Shown here: positions 15,748 through 22,991 of the stretch, piece after piece
Layout of the letters: every line of letters begins with the position of its first letter
How positions within the stretch are numbered: the first letter of the stretch is position 1
Origin: Opitutaceae bacterium
GTDB taxonomy: Bacteria > Verrucomicrobiota > Verrucomicrobiia > Opitutales > Opitutaceae
Assembly (NCBI GenBank): GCA_019634615.1
Contig: JAHCAZ010000005.1
Location: 1-64,000 of the forward strand
Direction: 5' to 3'
DNA length: 64,000 nucleotides
Notes under the pieces: generated by a model
What the model saw: only the letters and a program-made list of their open reading frames with translations
What the model was told of the DNA's origin: nothing
The model's database searches: none
Translations under genes and position numbers: made by a program

Positions 15748-17655
15748 TCAAGCGCCGGGTTGGAAGACGCGCAGGTTGACCAAGCCGGCCGTATCGGCCA
15801 CGGCACCGCGGAGCGGATGCCGGCCCTGCCGGTACTCGGTGAGGTTGCCGACGCCATCGCGATCGGGATCGCCCAGCGCATCGTCGATCGCGGGATCCGC
15901 ACCATGGCTTGTCTCCCAGCCGTCCGGCATCCCGTCGCCATCGCCGTCGTCATCACCCGGGTCAGTGCCGAGGACATATTCGACGATGTTGGTGAGGCCA
16001 TCGGCGTCGACGTCACCGTCACGGTCATCCCGCGCCGCATCCAACCCGTGGGTCACCTCCCAGGCATCCTCCATCCCGTCGTTGTCGCCATCGGCAAAGA
16101 GCGGGTTCTCCGATGCGGCCAGCACCTCGTCGAAGCCCGTGGGTGCGCTCGGGTGCCCCACCAGGCGGATGCCCGGGAGGGCGGAGCCGCCCCCGGTCGC
16201 GCCGGCAAACGGCAGGTTGGCCGCGCGCATCGTGCCATCGGCGTAGAAGTCCCACGTGCGCGCGCCGTGGTTCTCCCGGATCGTGAAGCGCCGCCAACCG
16301 ACGGCACCCGTCGCGTCGAGTGGATACGACGCCGCCGACTCCTGCCATCGGCCGGCCCCCGCGCCATCGCCGGAGAAGAGGTGCACCACGCCGCGATCCG
16401 CGCGTGCCACCACCGCGACGCCGGCCACCGGCGTCCGCCACTGTGCCGCCGCCTCGGGCGTCGCGCCCGCCACCGGGCGCATGAAGAAATCAAAGTAGGC
16501 GACGCCCGCGGCGTTGAGCACCCGCGTGGCGATCGCCACCGGCGTTGCCCCCTCGAGGTTAACCGCCTGCGAACCGGCCAAGACCGGCGCCGTGACAACC
16601 TGCACGCCGCCGCTGGCCGTCCACCCCTGCTGGCCGGCCAACCCGCCGGTCGCGTAGCCTTCCGCCGGCTCGAAGTTGGCCACCAGCGGCAGGGCGTCCG
16701 ATACCTTCACCGTCACGGTCACGGCCGGGCTCGTGGTGGACGCGCCGCGATCGTCCGTTGCGGTCGCGTGCACGGCGAATTCGCCGGCGCCGGCGGGCGC
16801 CCAGGCCAGCTCGTAGGGCGCCTGGGCAACCTCGCCGAGCCACGTGTCGCCCGCGAAGAACCCGACCCGGGCGATCGCACCGTCCGGGTCCGCCGCCTCA
16901 GCCTTCAAAGTGATCGCGGCGGGGGCGGTGAACGTCGCGCCGTCGACCGGAGCCGCAAGCGTCACGGTCGGCGGCTGGTTGCTGCCGACCACGATGACCT
17001 CGACGACATTGGACCTGTCCGACGGGGCATCACGATGGTCGATCGCGATGGCCTGTAAGCGGTGGCGACCGGCGGCCAGGCCCGCGACCCGGCACGTGAA
17101 CGGCGCCTTGTCGTCACGCCCCACGCGGACGCCCTCCTCGAAAAAGTCCACCCGCGCCACCTTGCCGTCGGCATCCTCCGCCTTCGCCCGCAGCACGACG
17201 TGCCCCGGCTCCACGACCGTCAGGCCATCGAGGGGCGCGATGAGCCGCACCGTTGGCCGGCGGTTCTGTTCCGCCTCGGCGACGTGCTCGGCCAGATGCC
17301 AGGCCAGGCCGCCGCGGGGAAAGTTGACCGCGAACACCCGCCGGTGCCGTCCCGGCGCGAACACCGTGGGCTGCCCGCGATCTGGCGCGTGCGGGGTGAA
17401 GCGATTCTGTTTGCCCACCGGCACCGACACCGGCGCCGCGGCGGGATTGTCGTAGCCGAACCACGCGGTGAAGGAGCCGTCCCGGTTATCCGTCACATAG
17501 TCGAGGATCGGGCGGACCCGCGCCGCCCCCCGGGGCTCCTTCGCCAAGGCCGGCACGATCGCCGCCAGCATCCCGGCGATCCTGCAGACCATTTGAAACT
17601 GGCCACGCCAGCGACGGCCGTCGCGGCGCAGCAGGTGAAGAGGGGTAACTGCCAT
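15748..17655 (-). CDS. Secreted multidomain protein with Ig-like domains and Ca-binding type-3 repeats
   Basis: A 635-residue exported protein. After a weak signal region come two bacterial Ig-like domains (starting NRRPTVRLIAPLDG and NQPPTVTLAAPVDG, each with an FFxxxxxxGxDxxAPF-type strand). Next is a jelly-roll or LamG-like region of about 200 residues (VANFEPAEGYATGGLAGQQGW). The C-terminus carries Asp-rich thrombospondin-type-3/EF-like repeats such as DGDNDGMEDAWEVTHG and DGDGDGMPDGWETSHG. Such proteins are usually surface-bound or secreted adhesins or glycan-binding proteins. It is the first gene of an operon with the RHS protein; a TATAAT box lies 42 bases upstream of its start. Confidence 0.82.
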   Translation of the reverse strand: MAVTPLHLLRRDGRRWRGQFQMVCRIAGMLAAIVPALAKEPRGAARVRPILDYVTDNRDGSFTAWFGYDNPAAAPVSVPVGKQNRFTPHAPDRGQPTVFAPGRHRRVFAVNFPRGGLAWHLAEHVAEAEQNRRPTVRLIAPLDGLTVVEPGHVVLRAKAEDADGKVARVDFFEEGVRVGRDDKAPFTCRVAGLAAGRHRLQAIAIDHRDAPSDRSNVVEVIVVGSNQPPTVTLAAPVDGATFTAPAAITLKAEAADPDGAIARVGFFAGDTWLGEVAQAPYELAWAPAGAGEFAVHATATDDRGASTTSPAVTVTVKVSDALPLVANFEPAEGYATGGLAGQQGWTASGGVQVVTAPVLAGSQAVNLEGATPVAIATRVLNAAGVAYFDFFMRPVAGATPEAAAQWRTPVAGVAVVARADRGVVHLFSGDGAGAGRWQESAASYPLDATGAVGWRRFTIRENHGARTWDFYADGTMRAANLPFAGATGGGSALPGIRLVGHPSAPTGFDEVLAASENPLFADGDNDGMEDAWEVTHGLDAARDDRDGDVDADGLTNIVEYVLGTDPGDDDGDGDGMPDGWETSHGADPAIDDALGDPDRDGVGNLTEYRQGRHPLRGAVADTAGLVNLRVFQPGA

Positions 17656-17696
17656 GCGCCGGAGAAATGATTTTTCACTGGCCGCAGGCGATTCAG

Positions 17697-17702
17697 ATTA
17701 TA
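17697..17702 (-). promoter_or_regulatory. Candidate -10 box for the Ig-domain/RHS operon
   Basis: On the minus strand the sequence TATAAT is perfect, in an unusually AT-rich gap (17656-17865) of an otherwise GC-rich window. It would give a leader of about 35 bases. No good -35 hexamer is visible at 16-18 bases, so an extended or activated promoter is possible. Confidence 0.5.
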
Positions 17703-17815
17703 CCCTAGTTATGCAATTCGTAATTTGGTTTATGATGCATTTTAGATTATTTATCAGATACTTATAAAAGCACTTGAGCACATACACTTTTGGAAGTAAT
17801 TTAAAAAAGACACTC

Positions 17816-17845
17816 TTGACACGATTTCTGCAACGTCATGACAAT
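17816..17845 (+). promoter_or_regulatory. Candidate sigma-70-type promoter for the small gene at 17866
   Basis: TTGACA at 17816-17821 is followed after 17-18 bases by TGACAA/GACAAT (17839-17845). The start codon at 17866 lies about 20 bases downstream, giving a very short leader. The region is AT-rich. The match is good at -35 and moderate at -10. Confidence 0.5.
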
Positions 17846-17865
17846 CCGATCTTACCTAGCCTGAA

Positions 17866-18063
17866 ATGACTGACCAAGAGCTCCTCCATCTTGCGTTCAA
17901 TGGCAGCGCCGAGGACTGGCAACGTCTCCACGACTATTGCGAGGACCGAGTGTTTGCGACGCGGCTGATCTGGCTGCTCGAGGAGAATGAGGCCGAGAAT
18001 CCCGGCGCGGCCGCCGCCTGGAAGGATTACCTGAGCGAACTCGGCTACTCGGTCGCCCGCTAG
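17866..18063 (+). CDS. Small acidic conserved-looking hypothetical protein
   Basis: A 65-residue protein, mostly helical, rich in Glu, Trp and Leu (DWQRLHDYCEDRVFATRLIWLLEENEAENP). It has no signal peptide or known motif. Support comes from GC3-rich codon use, a plausible promoter and its position filling the gap before the convergent acyl-CoA dehydrogenase, which ends 3 bases away. Function unknown. Confidence 0.6.
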   Translation: MTDQELLHLAFNGSAEDWQRLHDYCEDRVFATRLIWLLEENEAENPGAAAAWKDYLSELGYSVAR

Positions 18064-18066
18064 GCG

Positions 18067-19956
18067 CTAGACGATGCCGTCCTCGACCCAGGCGTGCGCG
18101 CCGGCGACGACGTCCTGCGCAAGCGCATAGCCGGCAGCGTCCGTGTTGTCCGCCACCCCGCGGACGTTCGCCGCGATGCGCGCATGGGCCTGCCGGGCGA
18201 AATCGTCGGTCAGCGCGAGGACCTTGGCCGCGTCGCCGCCGGAATCCAGCCGCCACTGCGCATGGACGCACGTCGCCGCGAGCGCAAAAAGGTCGCTGCC
18301 AATGTCGGCAATGCGGCCGAGCAGCACCTGGCGCTTCTCCAACTGCGGGCCGAACTTCACCATCTGGTGGAAGAGCATGCGCGCCATGCGCCGCGCCTCC
18401 TTCTCCACCCCGCGCAGGTGCGCCGCGAGTTGCGGGTGCATCCCCGCCGGCACCGCCGCTGGCAGCGGCAGCCACTGCCGCGGATACCACGCCGCGTAAA
18501 ACCCGGCCGCCCGCACCGCGCTGCGCAGGCGCTCGCCCCACGGGCGCTCGGAGTTGAGCGCGATGCCCGCCACCTTGAGGTGCGGATCGAGCGCCTCGCG
18601 CATGATGAAGAGCCGCATGATCTCCGATGAACCCTCGAAGATCGTGGTCACGCGGTTGTCGCGCATGAAGCGCTCGACCGGATGCGCCACCTCGCCGCGG
18701 GCCTGGAGCGACTGCACCGTCTCGTAGCCGCGCCCGCCGCGGATCTGCATGACGTCGTCGAGGCAGGCCCAGGCCTTTTCGGTGCCCCACAGCTTGCACA
18801 TCGCGGCCTCGAGGCGGATGTCCGCCTTCTTGTCGCGGTCCACGATGCGCGAGGTCACGAGCAGCATCGCCTCCATGGCAAACGCCTGCGCCGCGATGCG
18901 CCGGATCTTCTCCGCGATGGCCGCATGCTGCCCCAACGGCACACCCCACTGGATGCGCTCGGCGCTCCACGTGCGGGCAATGCGCAGCGAGCGCTTGGCC
19001 ATGCCGAGCGACGATGCCGGGATGGAGAGGCGGCCGGCGTTGAGCGTGGACAGCGCGACTTTCAGCCCGCGGCCCTCGCCGCCGACGATGTTGGCCTTCG
19101 GCACGCGGACGTTGGTGAAGCGAACGACACCGTTGTACAACGCGTGCAGGCCCATGAACTGGCAGCGGTGCACGACCTCGACGCCGGGCGCCTTGGCCTC
19201 GACGACGAAGGTCGTGATCTGGGTGCGCGGCTTGCCGTCGACCAGCTTCGGCGGGGTCTTGGCCGCCACGATCAGCAGGCCGGCCTCGGTGCCGTTGGAG
19301 CACCAGAGTTTTTCGCCGCTGATGAGATAGTCATCGCCATCGGGCACGGCCTCGGTGCGCAGCCGCGCCGGATCGGAACCGACCGTGTTCTCGGTGAGCG
19401 CGAAACCCGAAAGCTCCCCACCCGCCACGCGTGGAAGAAACTGCCGCTTCTGCGCCTCGGTGCCGAAGAGCAGAATCGGTTGCGCCACACCCACCGACTG
19501 GTGCACCGAGAGGTGCGAGAACACGTTCATGCAGTGGCTCGCGATGAGCATGCAGGCGCGGCAGTAGGTCGTCTGCGAAAACCCCAGGCCGCCGAACTCC
19601 CGCGGCACCTTTATGCCATAGGCGCCCATGCGCGCGAGGTCGGCGCGCACCGCCGATGGAATCTCGCCCGTGCGATCGATTTCGTCGGGGTCGACGCGCG
19701 CCTTCAGGAAGGCCGCGAGGTCCGCTAGGAATTTGTCCGCTCGCGCCTTCTCTTCCGGCGCGACGTCGGTGAACGGCGCCAGCTTGTCCGGTCGCCAGCG
19801 CCCCATGAACAGGTGGGCCACAAAGCTGAGGTCATCATGCGACTCGCGCGCGGCCTCAGTGACCTGGAGCGCGGCCCGCTGGCCTTCGCTCATTTTGGAC
19901 ATATCGATGACGGAGCGCCCGTCGTCGGCCTTGGGGTTGGGGTGGGAATCAGACAT
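18067..19956 (-). CDS. Acyl-CoA dehydrogenase family protein, long form
   Basis: A 629-residue flavoenzyme that would introduce a 2,3-double bond into acyl-CoA during beta-oxidation. The core (about 80-470) holds the N-terminal helical domain, the beta domain with FALTENTVGSDPARL and the FAD/active-site region RGGRGYETVQS. IFEGSSEIMRLFI contains the Glu often used as catalytic base. A helical C-terminal extension of about 150 residues makes it similar to long VLCAD/ACAD9-like enzymes rather than 380-residue short forms. The ATG at 19956 (MSDSHPNPKADD) is preferred, because codons further upstream belong to a non-conserved stretch. It is a single gene; the electron acceptor is presumably ETF. 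Confidence 0.88.
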   Translation of the reverse strand: MSDSHPNPKADDGRSVIDMSKMSEGQRAALQVTEAARESHDDLSFVAHLFMGRWRPDKLAPFTDVAPEEKARADKFLADLAAFLKARVDPDEIDRTGEIPSAVRADLARMGAYGIKVPREFGGLGFSQTTYCRACMLIASHCMNVFSHLSVHQSVGVAQPILLFGTEAQKRQFLPRVAGGELSGFALTENTVGSDPARLRTEAVPDGDDYLISGEKLWCSNGTEAGLLIVAAKTPPKLVDGKPRTQITTFVVEAKAPGVEVVHRCQFMGLHALYNGVVRFTNVRVPKANIVGGEGRGLKVALSTLNAGRLSIPASSLGMAKRSLRIARTWSAERIQWGVPLGQHAAIAEKIRRIAAQAFAMEAMLLVTSRIVDRDKKADIRLEAAMCKLWGTEKAWACLDDVMQIRGGRGYETVQSLQARGEVAHPVERFMRDNRVTTIFEGSSEIMRLFIMREALDPHLKVAGIALNSERPWGERLRSAVRAAGFYAAWYPRQWLPLPAAVPAGMHPQLAAHLRGVEKEARRMARMLFHQMVKFGPQLEKRQVLLGRIADIGSDLFALAATCVHAQWRLDSGGDAAKVLALTDDFARQAHARIAANVRGVADNTDAAGYALAQDVVAGAHAWVEDGIV

Positions 19957-20126
19957 GGGGAACTGCAGCCGGAGCTGCACGGGGTAGTTGTGTTCGCGAG
20001 CCAACCTTCGCCCGTCGGGCCGGTCAATCGCCGGAGGGCCGAACCGGAGGCCCGCCCGCATGATTAAGCCAAAATGGGTAACTGCCACCGTAGGCAGCCC
20101 GCTTGCGGGCGCTGTGCACCCTCCAG

Positions 20127-20202
20127 GCAGGAGCCTGCTTGCAGGCGACCTGAGGCACCGACCGCGCTGGCACGCTCCATCGCCTGTAAACAGGCTCCTA
20201 CC
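20127..20202. repeat. Hairpin repeat family C, copy 2
   Basis: The arms GGCAGGAGCCTGCTTGCAGG and TCGCCTGTAAACAGGCTCCT pair imperfectly across a loop of about 30 bases. A second small dyad, GCCCGCTTGCGGGC, sits just before it at 20097-20110. The outer AGGAGC/GCTCCT ends match the copies at 11797 and 39878. The right arm cuts the end of the DUF6933-like remnant. Confidence 0.7.
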
Positions 20203-20204
20203 TC

Positions 20205-20387
20205 GGGACCAAAGCCGACAACGGGATAAAGCGACGCGGTGCTGCAGAACATCAGGTATCGGTACCGCCCGACGCGAAACTCGTGCTCACACCAGTCGGC
20301 CACGCGATTGGCGACGGCCGGGGGCGTCGGCGGCAGTGCAATGGCCAGCCGACGCGCAAGCATCTTGGTCGGTCTGATGGTCAGCAC
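20205..20387 (-). pseudogene. Remnant of a DUF6933-like gene
   Basis: Read leftward from a GTG at 20387, the frame gives LTIRPTKMLARRL, then VANRVADWCEHEFRV, then RYRYLMFCSTASLYPVVG. This order (R-x-T-xx-L-x-RL, a W-containing segment, then a strand followed by SLYPV) resembles the N-terminal half of DUF6933 proteins. It then runs directly into the hairpin repeat at 20202 and loses similarity. The rest of the gene is missing, so it is probably dead. The family call is tentative. Confidence 0.35.
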
Positions 20388-20450
20388 ATCTGGTCGGCTT
20401 GATGGGCATATTCTCCGGCTCACGAAAATTGTCCTGACTATCGGATCTCT

Positions 20451-20981
20451 ATGCACTACTGGTTGGACCTTCTTCATCCCATGACTCCGGCGGCCAAACT
20501 CATGGATCTCACGATTGCGCTCGATCTGGATTCTGAGGAGATGAGCGCCTGGCTGGACCGGCAAACCGGGCAGGTGGTCTGGGTTGAGCGTGAAGTGATG
20601 GAGGCCGCAGAGTCGGGCGAGAACGCACCCGAGGCGGAAGGGATGCCCGACATGGAAAAGGCCCAATGGATGGCCGCCAACGGCATTGCTGCCGGCGATG
20701 ACCGCTATCTCGCTCTGCCGACCAAATTCGATTTCCATGAATACCGGTACATGGAGCGCTTCATTGGCACGGTGAAGGACGCCGGTCAGGCCGATGAGCT
20801 TTGGCGCGCGATCAAGGGCCGAGGCGCATTCCGGTTCTTCAAGCACACGGCGGAAAGGTTCGGTCTGCTCGATGACTGGTTTTCCTATCGGGACGAAGCG
20901 ATGAACCGCTTCATGCTCGATTGGGCCGAGGCCAATGGCGTGACCGTCGACCAAAGCCCCGGCCAGGCGGGTGCAACCTGA
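20451..20981 (+). CDS. UPF0158 family protein
   Basis: A 176-residue acidic cytoplasmic protein of the UPF0158 family, whose function is not established. The typical features are the N-terminal MDLTIALDLDSEEMSAWLDRQTGQVVWV, the central YLALPTKFDFHEYRYMERFI, and the C-terminal GRGAFRFFKHTAERFGLLDDWFSYRDEA, where aromatic residues and Trp are conserved. The start may be 20451, or the ATG at 20481 or 20502 closer to the conserved part. It is followed by the convergent purN fragment. Confidence 0.82.
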   Translation: MHYWLDLLHPMTPAAKLMDLTIALDLDSEEMSAWLDRQTGQVVWVEREVMEAAESGENAPEAEGMPDMEKAQWMAANGIAAGDDRYLALPTKFDFHEYRYMERFIGTVKDAGQADELWRAIKGRGAFRFFKHTAERFGLLDDWFSYRDEAMNRFMLDWAEANGVTVDQSPGQAGAT

Positions 20982-21020
20982 AATCGTAACTCCTGCCCCG
21001 CTCTCAAGGTCCGCCAATTT

Positions 21021-21350
21021 TCAACCCAATTCGATGCGGCCGGCAACCACGGCCTGCAGGGTCTCAATCGGCAAGCCGTGCTCCCGTGCGAGCACGCGCG
21101 CCGCCAGCGTCTCGACCGTATCGTCCGCCTGCACGGGTACACTGCATTGCGCGAGGATCCGTCCTTCGTCGTAAGCCTCATTCACGAAGTGAATCGTAAC
21201 GCCGGTCATCGTTTCCCCTGCCTCGAGCACCGCCTCATGCACGGCCCGACCAAACATCCCTTTGCTACCGTATTTTGGTAGGAGCGATGGATGAACATTG
21301 ATGATGCGTCCCCGGTAAGCCGCGAGTACGCGCGGCCCGATCTTCTTCAT
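21021..21350 (-). pseudogene. 3' half of a purN-like formyltransferase gene
   Basis: These 109 codons match the C-terminal half of phosphoribosylglycinamide formyltransferase (PurN). They include the catalytic Asn-x-His segment RIINVHPSLLP, GVTIHFVNEAYDEGRILAQ with the catalytic Asp, and DTVETLAARVLAREHGLPIETLQ. The N-terminal half, which binds the nucleotide, is missing. Directly upstream is an unrelated gene ending 2 bases before the ATG. This is most likely a remnant left by recombination, although a short product could be made from the ATG at 21350. A complete purN presumably exists elsewhere. Confidence 0.7.
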
Positions 21351-21352
21351 AA

Positions 21353-22069
21353 CTATTCATCGCGTGACCATGTCATCACGCCAATGGCTGGAAATGCCTC
21401 TGGCGTGTCAAAACGAGGAATTTTGCAGCGCGGATCTTTCGGCAGGAGATCCCAATTTAGCGCATGCACACACGGCAGCATCGGCCAGTCCGCCGGGCTG
21501 ACCGTCACCGACGCCAACGGCGCGACCGATTTCTCTGCATACCACTGCAATTCCAGGTACTCTGGAGAAAACGGCTGGCGCGGCAGGATGTAAACCACGC
21601 CCGGTCGGAACGGGCGATGAGGAAACGCCACGTGTGAGAGGTGAAAAAAATGCCGTGGGCCCTTGACCATAGTCTGCGGATGGACCGGCGCATAGATCAT
21701 GCCGAACTTCACCGCACCACAAACCTGCTTTAGCTTCTCCCTATCCACAATGGCATACCAGTAGGCCAACTGACAGGAACTCGACGCATAGACCCGTGAC
21801 GTCCTCCCATCCTCGAACGCATTGCCCGCCACCCGCGGCTCAAATGCCACGATTCCAGGATCCTGCGAACCGTGCAGCAGCAAACCCTCATGCTCGACCA
21901 GATATTGAAGGAAAACCCAGTCGGGGCACCTTGGGCCGGTTTTGCCCTTCCGCAGTCGCGCCCACCGTTCTGCGCAAGTTTGCCGCAATTCAGAGGTCCA
22001 CGCTACCTCTGGTGCAGGGTCGAGTCGGTCGTAGTCGATGCACTGGTAAAAGCTTTCGTAGTCCACCAT
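21353..22069 (-). CDS. Uncharacterised protein with LHGS motif
   Basis: A 238-residue cytoplasmic protein that I do not recognise as a named family. Notable parts are LLLHGSQDPGIVAFEPR and RVYASSSCQLAYWYAIVDR. This arrangement (H-G-S, then a basic/Pro segment, then AS with an aromatic cluster) recalls the H-x-T/S...S/T-x-S layout of ADP-ribosyltransferase-like or RNA-2'-phosphotransferase-like folds, but the similarity is weak. The second half contains GPRHFFHLSHVAFPHRPFRPGVVYILPR. Codon use is less GC-biased than its neighbours, and it lies between a purN remnant and a toxin-antitoxin pair, so transfer is likely. Confidence 0.6.
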   Translation of the reverse strand: MVDYESFYQCIDYDRLDPAPEVAWTSELRQTCAERWARLRKGKTGPRCPDWVFLQYLVEHEGLLLHGSQDPGIVAFEPRVAGNAFEDGRTSRVYASSSCQLAYWYAIVDREKLKQVCGAVKFGMIYAPVHPQTMVKGPRHFFHLSHVAFPHRPFRPGVVYILPRQPFSPEYLELQWYAEKSVAPLASVTVSPADWPMLPCVHALNWDLLPKDPRCKIPRFDTPEAFPAIGVMTWSRDE

Positions 22070-22360
22070 GAAGCTTGGCGTCGGGCGCCATCGGCGATGA
22101 GATCAATATCGTAGCTGCCCGCAGTAAGAATCTCCATGACCTCACGGAGATCGCGCACGTAAAACGCGGGATGCGCCCTCTTTTGCGGAGGAACGCCCTT
22201 CTCCTACCTCAGGTGCAAAATCACATTCTCCGCCCGAAACCGGCATCCAACGCAGCGGGTCAGCGTCAAGCGATCATTCAAGCAACACGCCGAGCACGAC
22301 ACCACCAGGTCGAGCGGACAAGCCGGTTGCAGCTGCTCATTCCGGCTTCCGCCGACTTCC
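22070..22360. other. Gap with an unassigned minus-strand coding-like stretch
   Basis: This 291-bp gap lies between the toxin gene end and the LHGS protein start. On the minus strand, about 22085-22190 reads PPQKRAHPAFYVRDLREVME then ILTAGSYDIDLIADGARRQ. This looks protein-like but has stops on either side and no good start, so it may be a decayed gene end. Nothing else is evident. Confidence 0.35.
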
Positions 22361-22708
22361 TCAAAGCGGCAGCCTGAAGGTTGCGACGATTTTCCGCCCA
22401 AGTTGCCGACGTCGCTCCACCCCCACCCGGCCCAGGCGCAAGGTCACCTTCACCGGATCCACCTGGTACAGATGGGCGCAACTGAACAGCGTGGCGCGCT
22501 CCAGTCCCTCGGCGCCGTTCAATTGTACTTCGTGGACAGCCTGCGCAAATCCCGGTCGTCGCGACGTTCCATAAAGCACATTGATCTTCCGAGTCTTCGG
22601 ATCACCGGCAATTTCATCAGGTGAAAGGACAACAGCGGGATGCTCGTCACGGTCCTGCGGATTGATCCGCACCTTGACCACGTCCCATTGCCGCAACTCC
22701 GGAATCAT
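22361..22708 (-). CDS. MazF/PemK-like toxin (endoribonuclease)
   Basis: A 115-residue protein with the PemK/MazF pattern: WDVVKVRINPQDRDEHPAVVLS near the N-terminus (the family's W-x-V-V and HPAVVLS strands), a middle VLYGTS strand, and LERATLFSCAHLYQVDPVKV. MazF-type toxins cut mRNA at short motifs and are neutralised by the partner antitoxin. The ATG overlaps the antitoxin stop as ATGA (22705-22708), the usual antitoxin-toxin order and coupling. Confidence 0.8.
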   Translation of the reverse strand: MIPELRQWDVVKVRINPQDRDEHPAVVLSPDEIAGDPKTRKINVLYGTSRRPGFAQAVHEVQLNGAEGLERATLFSCAHLYQVDPVKVTLRLGRVGVERRRQLGRKIVATFRLPL

Positions 22709-22953
22709 GACTCGTCGGGTCCTTCATCAGGACCGGCCAAGGCCTGCAGATCGTAATCGCGCTGGCCCTGTCGGATAGCGCCCGGTGGCAGATACTCGAT
22801 CGGCTCGATCGCCTTGGTGCGGCTGGCAAGCCGGATAAACACGCCTCCGTCACGCTCCTCGACTTCGAGCTTTGACCGGGCCTTCAGCCTAAGTCGCCGC
22901 CGGATTGGCGCCGGGAGCACAATCTGCCCTTTACTGGATAATGTCAGCTGCAT
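22705..22953 (-). CDS. AbrB/MazE-like antitoxin
   Basis: An 82-residue protein. The first 45 residues form a swapped-hairpin AbrB/SpoVT DNA-binding domain (MQLTLSSKGQIVLPAPIRRRLRL, then LEVEERDGGVFIRL). The acidic C-terminal tail (GPDEGPDES) would wrap around the toxin. It is expected to repress its own operon together with the toxin. It is the first gene of the two-gene module and lies just upstream of the end of the DUF4091 gene. Confidence 0.85.
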   Translation of the reverse strand: MQLTLSSKGQIVLPAPIRRRLRLKARSKLEVEERDGGVFIRLASRTKAIEPIEYLPPGAIRQGQRDYDLQALAGPDEGPDES

Positions 22954-22991
22954 GGCGTCTTACTTTTTCTTACATCGCCCCGATGTCAAAC

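Larger units (their letters stand above)
19957..20450. other. Intergenic region with hairpin repeats and a gene remnant
   Basis: This 494-bp stretch separates the leftward acyl-CoA dehydrogenase from the rightward UPF0158 gene. It contains GC-rich hairpins at 20090-20203 and, on the minus strand, a short decayed reading frame resembling DUF6933 (20205-20387). The last 60 bases should hold the UPF0158 promoter, but no clear hexamers are visible. Confidence 0.5.

Noticed and set aside
12765..15779. A 1004-codon plus-strand open frame opposite the RHS gene
   Set aside because: It is the antisense shadow of the RHS gene in GC-rich DNA. It is very rich in Arg, Gly and Ala, has no recognisable domain, and the minus strand shows a signal peptide and YD repeats.
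20064..21017. A 317-codon minus-strand frame spanning the UPF0158 gene
   Set aside because: Most of it is antisense to UPF0158. Only its last part (20205-20387) looks protein-like and is listed as a remnant.
21021..21350. A functional purN
   Set aside because: The nucleotide-binding N-terminal half is missing, and the upstream neighbour is an unrelated gene.
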